A DNA stretch of 46,173 nucleotides from Lachnospiraceae bacterium (GTDB lineage: Bacteria > Bacillota > Clostridia > Lachnospirales > Lachnospiraceae): the NCBI GenBank assembly GCA_021202075.1, contig JAJQDT010000161.1, forward strand, positions 29,419 through 75,591, in the 5' to 3' direction. The translations under genes were made by a program, and so were the position numbers. Below, piece by piece: positions 41,276 through 46,173 of the stretch. The notes beneath the pieces were generated by a model. It ran no database searches. It worked only from the letters and a program-made list of their open reading frames with translations, and was not told where the DNA came from. How positions within the stretch are numbered: the first letter of the stretch is position 1; each line of letters begins with the position of its first letter.

Positions 41276-41503
41276 CCCGCCGACCTGCAGCACTTTTACT
41301 GTACTATATGCTGCGGCGAAATCGGATATGAATGTCACTTTGCTTCCGGATATCATTGTTTATGAGATTCCTGTTTTACATCCGGATTCTGCTTCATGCA
41401 GGAACACCACATCGCCTGATGTCATGTCAGATATCAGCGCCGACTTCGTTTCTGGTGATTCAATGCCAGCTCATTGCGCCTCGGTCTCTATCACTTCAGC
41501 TTC

Positions 41504-42868
41504 TCAATCTGCGTCCGTCTCTGTCTCCGTCGTTTCCGTTTCCGCGTCTGCGGCCGCCTCGGTTTCCTCCGCCTCAGTCTCCGCCGTTTCGGTCTCGTCC
41601 GCTGCTTCGTCCGTTTCCGCGTCCGTATCGTCTTCCCAGTCTACCTCTTCCCCGTCCTCGGTATCTGTCTCGGTCTCAGTCTCATCCTCCGTGATTTCCA
41701 CGATCTCAGAGTTCTCCTCCAGGAACTGATATACCTTGTCCAGCAGGATGTAGCGGCTCATCTCGGTCTCGCCATAGTCCGCTTCCATCTCCTCGCCGGA
41801 TTCATAGCCATACTCCTCCGCGTACGCTTCCAGACCAGCCTGATATTCCTCGTCCGTCAGCTCCAGACCCTCGGTCTCGGCCACGGCCATCAGAAGCATC
41901 TCCTGATCCAGACTTTCCTCAATCGCCGCATTCAGGTACTCAAGGAACGTTTCCTCCGAGCCAAAGTAAGCTTCAATCAGATCCTCATACTCCATCTCGT
42001 AATAAGAAGCAATCAGCTCATAATAGGAAATCGCGTCATTCACACTGTAATCAATGAGATCCTGCGGATAGCCTGTGATCTCAGAATTCGCGGCCAGCTC
42101 AGTCAAAAGCGCATCCTGGACATTGTAGGTCCATTCACTCTCGGCATCCTCGGTCAGATACTCCCGGATATACTCCAGCCAGGAATCCAGATCCGTGTAC
42201 TCACCGTCCGAAGCGATCTCAGCCACTTCGTCCGACAGCTCCGGCACGCTCATGATACCATTTACAGTGACCGTAAACACAACCTCCTGCCCCGCCAGCT
42301 CATCATAATAATAATCCTCCGGGAAGGTCAGGTTCAGGTCAACCGTCTCACCGGCTTCCACGCCGATCAGGCCTTCCTCAAAGCCCTCGATGAAATCTCC
42401 GGAGCCGATTTCCAGCTCATAATCCCCCGAGCCGCCGTCGAACTCCTCGCCGTCCATCGTTCCTACATAAGTAATATCGACCGTGTCGCCTTCCTCGACC
42501 GTACCTTCCGTCACCATCTCCACCGCGTCAGAGTAGCTGACCAGCTCTTCCGCTTCCGCCAGAACATCCTCATCCGTGACCTCCACCGGCTCCAGCTCGA
42601 TGGTCAGCCCCTTGTACTCGCCAAGCACCACGTAATCCAGCGCCGTATAAGTCGGGCGGACTGCATCAGCCTCGTCCCCGGTCTCATCCTCAGTCTCATC
42701 TGCGTCCTCTTCGCTGTCCGTATCCGCTTCCTCATCATCTACGGACTCGGTCTCTTCTGCAGCGTCCAATGCTTCCGTTTCTTCCTCTGCCAGCACTCCA
42801 GCCGGAACCGCACTGACCGCAAGCGCACAGGCACATGTTATCGCAAGTATAAAATTTTTTCTTTTCAT
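41504..42868 (-). CDS. secreted trigger-factor-like FKBP-type prolyl isomerase
   Basis: 454 aa from the ATG at 42868 (AAGGA 9 nt upstream); the longer frame to 43021 only translates the adjacent repeat. The signal peptide (about 27 residues) ends VPAGVLA/EEE, without a lipobox. A Glu/Asp-rich linker is followed by an FKBP domain (GDTVDITYVGTMDGEEFDGG, GSGDFIEGFEEGLIGV), then the trigger-factor C-terminal helices (LLTELAANSEITGYPQDLI). The last ~65 residues are Glu/Thr/Asp/Ala low-complexity. It probably helps folding of exported proteins outside the membrane, like PrsA. Confidence 0.9.
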   Translation of the reverse strand: MKRKNFILAITCACALAVSAVPAGVLAEEETEALDAAEETESVDDEEADTDSEEDADETEDETGDEADAVRPTYTALDYVVLGEYKGLTIELEPVEVTDEDVLAEAEELVSYSDAVEMVTEGTVEEGDTVDITYVGTMDGEEFDGGSGDYELEIGSGDFIEGFEEGLIGVEAGETVDLNLTFPEDYYYDELAGQEVVFTVTVNGIMSVPELSDEVAEIASDGEYTDLDSWLEYIREYLTEDAESEWTYNVQDALLTELAANSEITGYPQDLIDYSVNDAISYYELIASYYEMEYEDLIEAYFGSEETFLEYLNAAIEESLDQEMLLMAVAETEGLELTDEEYQAGLEAYAEEYGYESGEEMEADYGETEMSRYILLDKVYQFLEENSEIVEITEDETETETDTEDGEEVDWEDDTDAETDEAADETETAETEAEETEAAADAETETTETETDAD

Positions 42869-42950
42869 AAAAAATCCTTCCTTTTTTCTATAGAGATTAT
42901 TTTGCTGATATCGCTCGAATATCTCCGTACAGTATAATTGGTCTGTTCTC

Positions 42951-43047
42951 GCGTAGCGAGTATGGACGAAGACCGCGCCCCTCGCCGGGGAGGCATCCCG
43001 CACTTCGTACGGGATATACAATCGCGAAGCGATTTTTAGTTGCGCGG
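42951..43047. repeat. interspersed palindromic element of about 100 bp
   Basis: Consecutive small hairpins: CTCGC-gta-GCGAG, CCCC-tcgcc-GGGG, TCCCG-N9-CGGGA and AATCGC-gaa-GCGATT, ending tttagttgcgcgg. The core TCGCgtaGCGA or TCGCgaaGCGA is shared with the repeat at the left window edge, and the right end with 33995-34015. It is a REP/MITE-like element by appearance; mobility is not shown. Confidence 0.7.
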
Positions 43048-43289
43048 TTTACATTATAACATATCTTCACATTTTTTAAAGCCTGTAAACTTAAATTTTA
43101 AAGATTTCTTTCGAAAGTTTCTCGAAACTCAGAATCGTTTCATCAAAACGCGCTTTCTGCATGCCTGGATCCTGTTACACACCACATCTGCGTTATGCAG
43201 CGCGAAACCTCTGATGACATTTCCTGTCCGCAAAACCAGATTCCCTCCTCCATCGGCCCCTGCACCGGCCCACGGAAGCAAATTCGCTC

Positions 43290-43318
43290 TTGTGCTTTTT
43301 TCTAAAGAATGGTAGAAT
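43290..43318 (+). promoter_or_regulatory. promoter of the 179-aa membrane-anchored protein gene
   Basis: TTGTGC (43290-43295), 17-nt spacer, TAGAAT (43313-43318). The ATG is 70 nt downstream at 43389, with GGAGG upstream of it. Confidence 0.65.
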
Positions 43319-43388
43319 ACTCCTCAGATGAAAAAGAAAAAGCCGGCGTCATGCCAAAAGGGGCGCAAGGCGTATTACGGAGGTACCT

Positions 43389-43928
43389 ATGTCAACCTTT
43401 CTCAAAGTACTGTTAGTCATTTTAATCATACTGGTAATCGCGCTCATCGTTCTCTACTTCGTCGGCAGGCGAATGCAGAAACGCCAGGTCGCCCAGCAGG
43501 AGCAGATGGAGGCCGCGAAGCAGACCGTTTCGATGCTGGTGATCGATAAAAAAATGTTGCCCATCAAACAGTCCGGTCTGCCGCAGATGGTGATTGACCA
43601 GACTCCCAGGATGATGCGCCGGTCAAAGCTCCCGATCGTGAAAGCAAAGGTTGGCGCCCGTGTGATGACTCTTGTAGCGGACAACAAGGTTTTTGACCTG
43701 ATTCCGGTCAAAAAGGAAATCAAGGCCGTAGTCAGCGGCATCTACATCATGGAAGTAAAAAGCGTGCGCGGCGGCACCCTGGAGCGGAAACCAAAAGGGA
43801 AACCAAAGCTCCGCGACCGCATCGCATCGTTCGCTTCCCGGAAACAGAAGGAGCTGGACGAGGAAGAAAAAACTGCGAAGGCACAGAAAGCGCAAAAAGC
43901 ACAGAAGAAATCAAAAAAGGCTAAATAA
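43389..43928 (+). CDS. membrane-anchored conserved hypothetical protein
   Basis: 179 aa; RBS ACGGAGG. One N-terminal transmembrane helix (residues about 5-28, LLVILIILVIALIVLYFV), then a cytoplasmic or extracytoplasmic domain (MLVIDKKMLPIKQSGLPQMVID) and a Lys/Ala/Gln-rich tail (AQKAQKAQK). It looks like a lineage-conserved protein, but no family name could be given. The basic tail suggests nucleic-acid or membrane contact, an inference. Confidence 0.75.
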   Translation: MSTFLKVLLVILIILVIALIVLYFVGRRMQKRQVAQQEQMEAAKQTVSMLVIDKKMLPIKQSGLPQMVIDQTPRMMRRSKLPIVKAKVGARVMTLVADNKVFDLIPVKKEIKAVVSGIYIMEVKSVRGGTLERKPKGKPKLRDRIASFASRKQKELDEEEKTAKAQKAQKAQKKSKKAK

Positions 43929-43992
43929 TACCCGTGCCTGACAGACCATGGACTTCCTGCAGGAAAAGCAGAAAATTCACCCCCTAAGGGAT

Positions 43993-44015
43993 GCGGCCGG
44001 GAAGACTCCGACCGC
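43993..44015 (+). terminator. hairpin after the membrane-anchored protein gene
   Basis: GCGGCCGG-gaagact-CCGACCGC, one mismatch, followed by AGGGTAACCTTTT. The T tract is short and some bases away, so termination is only likely. Confidence 0.4.
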
Positions 44016-44070
44016 AGGGTAACCTTTTAAAAACGGCCTGTCTTTCAACATTTTATTAAGTTTTTATCAA

Positions 44071-44099
44071 TTGACAACGACACGCTACTGCTGTATAAT
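44071..44099 (+). promoter_or_regulatory. perfect consensus promoter of the Panacea operon
   Basis: TTGACA (44071-44076), exactly 17 nt, TATAAT (44094-44099). It lies 33 nt before the ATG at 44133; RBS AAAGGAG follows. Confidence 0.9.
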
Positions 44100-44132
44100 C
44101 AGGAAACCCAAAATAGAAAGGAGACTCTGATT

Positions 44133-44585
44133 ATGGAAAATATGCTTAGTGTTGCAAAAATGTTTAACAGCCTTTACAGGGCAGAAAATGGTGTAGACAT
44201 GGACGAAATGAGAATGCATAAGATGATGTATCTTGCCCAGAGAGAGTCTCTTATGTATAACAAAGAACTTCTTTTTAAAGACGACTTTGAGGGATGGATG
44301 TATGGTCCCGTCCTGGTTGGTGTAAGAGATGAGTATAGTTCTGGAACCATGTTTCAGTCTGCACCAGATAATCTCTCTGCGGAATCACAGAAGCTTGTGA
44401 AATCTGTCTACCAACGTTATAACAAATTATCATCCTGGCAGTTAAGTACGTTGTCACACGGTGAACTTTCCTGGAAAAACTCGCGTGAAGGTTTATCCGC
44501 CAGTGCACGTGGTTCGGTTCATCTAAAATTAGCCGATATGCGTTTAGATGCTGCCCGGGAACTTCTAAGAAGAGAAGTTGCGTAA
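44133..44585 (+). CDS. Panacea-domain (DUF4065/SocA-like) antitoxin
   Basis: 150 aa. MHKMMYLAQRESLMYNKELLFKDDFEGWMYGPVL is the Panacea/SocA pattern (its first half: MMYLAQRESLMYNKELLF), and LSTLSHGELSWKNSREG is the matching helix near the end. Panacea domains serve as neutralising antitoxins for many unrelated toxins (Kurata and co-workers). The gene is AT-richer than its surroundings, uses the strong promoter at 44071, and is followed after 10 nt by the GNAT-like gene. Confidence 0.85.
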   Translation: MENMLSVAKMFNSLYRAENGVDMDEMRMHKMMYLAQRESLMYNKELLFKDDFEGWMYGPVLVGVRDEYSSGTMFQSAPDNLSAESQKLVKSVYQRYNKLSSWQLSTLSHGELSWKNSREGLSASARGSVHLKLADMRLDAARELLRREVA

Positions 44586-44595
44586 TTTTATAAGG

Positions 44596-45546
44596 ATGGT
44601 GATTAACATTAATATACAAGATCAGCGCGAGTTTCTGGGTAATCGGCTTGAGCCAGAACAGCTAACATCAAAAGAAGAGAATGAGACTTTAATCCAGACC
44701 TTTCATGCCAGCAAAAACGGGAAAGGTCTGGAATCATTTTTAAAAGAATATGCATGGGAAGAAGACCTGCAAGGAAATACGAAAATATACTTGGTTAAGG
44801 ATGTTGAGACTGGAGAAATCGTTTTCTATTTTGGTTTATGTGCTGGTCTTTTATATAAGGAAATAAGTTCAGAAGATTATAAATTGTCAAACTCAGAAAA
44901 GGCCATTTTAGATACGTGCATTGATGCTTTAAAGAAAGGAAGCACCAGCTTTGATATTGAAGACACTCTTTTATGGTATGAAGGCGATGATACTGTAGAA
45001 CCAGATAAGATCCGGAAAATTGTTGAGGAAAGAATCCAAATAAAATTAGCTGCCAGAGAAGACCCCGAGAATTCGATGGATTCAAAGAATGGTGTTAATG
45101 TTAAGCAGGTATCGCAAACCTTTCCTGGAATAATTCTCACACATTTCTGCAAAAACAGTAATTATAATAGTACGAAAAAGGTGGCATTCCCTATAGGTTT
45201 TTATGTGTTTTGGGAAATAGTTGTCAAAAAAGTCCTGGAAATTGCTTCTCAGTTAGGATGCCAATATTTGTATTTGTTTGCAGCTGATAACACAGAACCC
45301 GTTCCAACGCAATCTTCCTTTCTTTATTCCGATGATTGGGACGAGGATGAATCCGAAACGGATACAACACCCGTGTATAAGCTCGTTGAGTATTATAAAA
45401 ATGAACTTAAATTCGAGGATGTACAAGACATCACAATACTAAAACCGTACTATGATTTCCCGTGCTTTAGCCTGATTCAAAAAATTGGTGCCTTACAAGA
45501 GCATCGGAATGCGGCATGGATTCAGCACTCTGATGTTAATATATAA
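44596..45546 (+). CDS. GNAT-fold-like protein, probable Panacea-linked toxin
   Basis: 316 aa from the ATG at 44596; the Shine-Dalgarno AAGG is close and an alternative GTG at 44599 exists, so the start is uncertain. The C-terminal half fits a GNAT plan: FPGIILTHFCKN and VFWEIVVKKVLEIASQLGCQYLYLFAAD, then YYKNELKF and FSLIQKIG. The N-terminal third has KIYLVKDVETGEIVFYFGL, the first strands. A long low-complexity acidic insertion and a middle helical part make it larger than typical GNAT enzymes. As partner of a Panacea antitoxin it may acetylate tRNA, a ribosomal part or another target. The target is unknown. Confidence 0.65.
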   Translation: MVININIQDQREFLGNRLEPEQLTSKEENETLIQTFHASKNGKGLESFLKEYAWEEDLQGNTKIYLVKDVETGEIVFYFGLCAGLLYKEISSEDYKLSNSEKAILDTCIDALKKGSTSFDIEDTLLWYEGDDTVEPDKIRKIVEERIQIKLAAREDPENSMDSKNGVNVKQVSQTFPGIILTHFCKNSNYNSTKKVAFPIGFYVFWEIVVKKVLEIASQLGCQYLYLFAADNTEPVPTQSSFLYSDDWDEDESETDTTPVYKLVEYYKNELKFEDVQDITILKPYYDFPCFSLIQKIGALQEHRNAAWIQHSDVNI

Positions 45547-45558
45547 ATGCTTCAAGGT

Positions 45559-45604
45559 GATAGCTGCAATACTCAATAGCAATGGCAGCTATCTTTTATT
45601 TTGA
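45559..45604 (+). terminator. rho-independent terminator of the Panacea/GNAT pair
   Basis: GATAGCTGC (45559-45567) pairs with GCAGCTATC (45585-45593), then TTTTATTTTG. Confidence 0.85.
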
Positions 45605-45712
45605 AGGATACTTATGACGCTTTATGCGCTCAACACCAAGTGCCTTGGCTGCCTTATCCACAATCTTGTTCTTTCGATTCGTCATTACAAATACAGATGG
45701 TCGACGTACGCC
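45596..45712 (-). pseudogene. C-terminal gene remnant next to the Panacea islet
   Basis: Minus-strand reading from 45712 gives 38 codons ending TAA at 45596, GVRRPSVFVMTNRKNKIVDK followed by AAKALGVERIKRHKYPSK. A TAG lies directly upstream, so no full gene is possible; the first ATG would leave 29 residues. The composition (basic, protein-like codons) differs from random. Its 3' end overlaps the Panacea terminator. Parent family not recognised. Confidence 0.5.
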
Positions 45713-45723
45713 CTAATGCCGCG

Positions 45724-46173
45724 TCACCCGCGCAGAGACGGCATAGTTCCATGCGCCAGAATGCGGATCCGGATGCTGCACTCGGCCACAGGCTCGTAAT
45801 TCATCTCCAGTGTATAATCGACAAGAATCTCAATCTGTTCTTCGCTCTCCGTAACATACACATTTTTCACATCAAACCCTGTAAGCACACTTCCGGCGAC
45901 CGTATCATACCAGCTGGTGTTTTTCACATGTTCCTCAAAAACCATCTTTGTACTGACCGGTCCCCTCCGGATCACTTCCAGGCGACGATCCCGCAGCGTA
46001 ATGCGGGTCTTTACTACTTCGCCCGTACTTTCATCCGGCTCCTCGTACTCCACATAATGCTTCCCATTTCGGAAATAATATTTACCGGGTGAAAAGACCT
46101 CCACAGCATCCTCCTGCTCATCCTCATGCGCTTCGCGCGGGACGGCGCTGCTGCGGTAATGCCCCCTCGCTTC
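45724..46173 (-). CDS. DUF1934/YwiB-like beta-barrel protein, 5' end outside the window
   Basis: The frame is open to the window edge; the GTG at 46104 seen as a start is internal. GKYYFRNGKHYVEYEEPDES, TRITLRDRRLEVIRRGPVST, MVFEEHVKNTSWYDT and VDYTLEMNYEPVAECSIRIR match the YwiB calycin-like family. The visible part is about 149 residues. Upstream codons (EARGHYRSSAVPREAHEDEQ) look repeat-derived or low-complexity. Function of the family is not settled. Confidence 0.8.
   Translation of the reverse strand, partial: EARGHYRSSAVPREAHEDEQEDAVEVFSPGKYYFRNGKHYVEYEEPDESTGEVVKTRITLRDRRLEVIRRGPVSTKMVFEEHVKNTSWYDTVAGSVLTGFDVKNVYVTESEEQIEILVDYTLEMNYEPVAECSIRIRILAHGTMPSLRG

Larger units (their letters stand above)
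42869..43388. promoter_or_regulatory. 520-bp intergenic region with a palindromic element and a plus-strand promoter
   Basis: It holds the upstream region of the secreted isomerase (AGTATA at 42931-42936, a minus-strand TATACT), the hairpin element at 42951-43047, an AT-rich segment 43060-43140 without clear features, and the promoter at 43290-43318. No gene was recognised in it. Confidence 0.6.

Noticed and set aside
41474..42937. Plus-strand open frame of 487 codons, rich in Leu/Arg/Ile
   Set aside because: It runs antisense to the secreted prolyl isomerase; its composition comes from the acidic codons of that gene read in reverse.
42869..43021. N-terminal extension of the prolyl isomerase beginning MYIPYEVRDASP
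   Set aside because: The extension is only the translation of the palindromic element. The signal peptide and RBS point to the ATG at 42868.

Overview
The window reads as chromosomal DNA of a Gram-positive anaerobe of the Clostridia, most likely a gut Lachnospiraceae. The grounds are the holB-ricT-trmN6 block next to an Orn/Lys/Arg decarboxylase, Clostridia-type oligopeptide ABC transporters, many iron-sulfur and flavin enzymes, strong AGGAGG-type ribosome binding sites and consensus TTGACA/TATAAT promoters. No rRNA, tRNA, transposase gene or CRISPR array was seen.

Region 1 (1-6402, minus strand) is a redox operon. It encodes an AprA-like FAD flavoprotein, a 2x[4Fe-4S] ferredoxin, a NuoF/HydB-like flavoprotein, and a NuoG/HydA-like protein whose hydrogenase domain has lost the H-cluster cysteines. 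A Gfo/Idh/MocA oxidoreductase gene follows, running into a 75-bp in-frame tandem repeat at the window edge. The operon has a sigma-A-like promoter (6287-6316) and a leader of about 165 nt with several hairpins.

Region 2 (6427-24456) is a catabolic and uptake locus. It encodes a fused ceramidase-like plus esterase protein, a stand-alone esterase paralogue, two metallo-beta-lactamase-fold hydrolases, an FMN enzyme of the alpha-hydroxyacid oxidase fold with altered active-site residues, an oligopeptide-type ABC transporter, a collagen-like cysteine-rich protein and an EsteraseD/feruloyl-esterase-like hydrolase. A LysR regulator is divergent from a stand-alone ceramidase-like paralogue. My reading, as inference, is that the transporter imports an ester- or amide-linked compound, the hydrolases cut it, and the flavoprotein complexes reduce or oxidise the product.

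Region 3 (24509-33825) holds a small membrane protein, a second LysR, a Nif3-family protein, a second flavoprotein/ferredoxin pair, a class-F flavodiiron-like fusion (flavodiiron, rubredoxin, NADH:rubredoxin reductase) lacking every diiron ligand, and a MATE transporter.

Region 4 (33926-43928) is mostly housekeeping: trmN6, ricT, holB, a BrnT/BrnA-like toxin-antitoxin pair, a guanylate-kinase-like protein, an Orn/Lys/Arg decarboxylase, a PdaA-like deacetylase, a secreted trigger-factor-like prolyl isomerase and a membrane-anchored protein of unknown role.

Region 5 (44071-45712) is a visibly AT-richer islet with a Panacea-domain gene and a GNAT-like partner, probably a toxin-antitoxin pair, abutting a gene remnant. 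A DUF1934/YwiB-like gene runs off the right edge.

Two themes recur. In-frame repeats or insertions sit inside otherwise conserved proteins (NuoG-like, second flavoprotein, HolB, decarboxylase, Gfo/Idh, and the Gly-Pro linkers). Short palindromic or degenerate direct repeats sit between genes.
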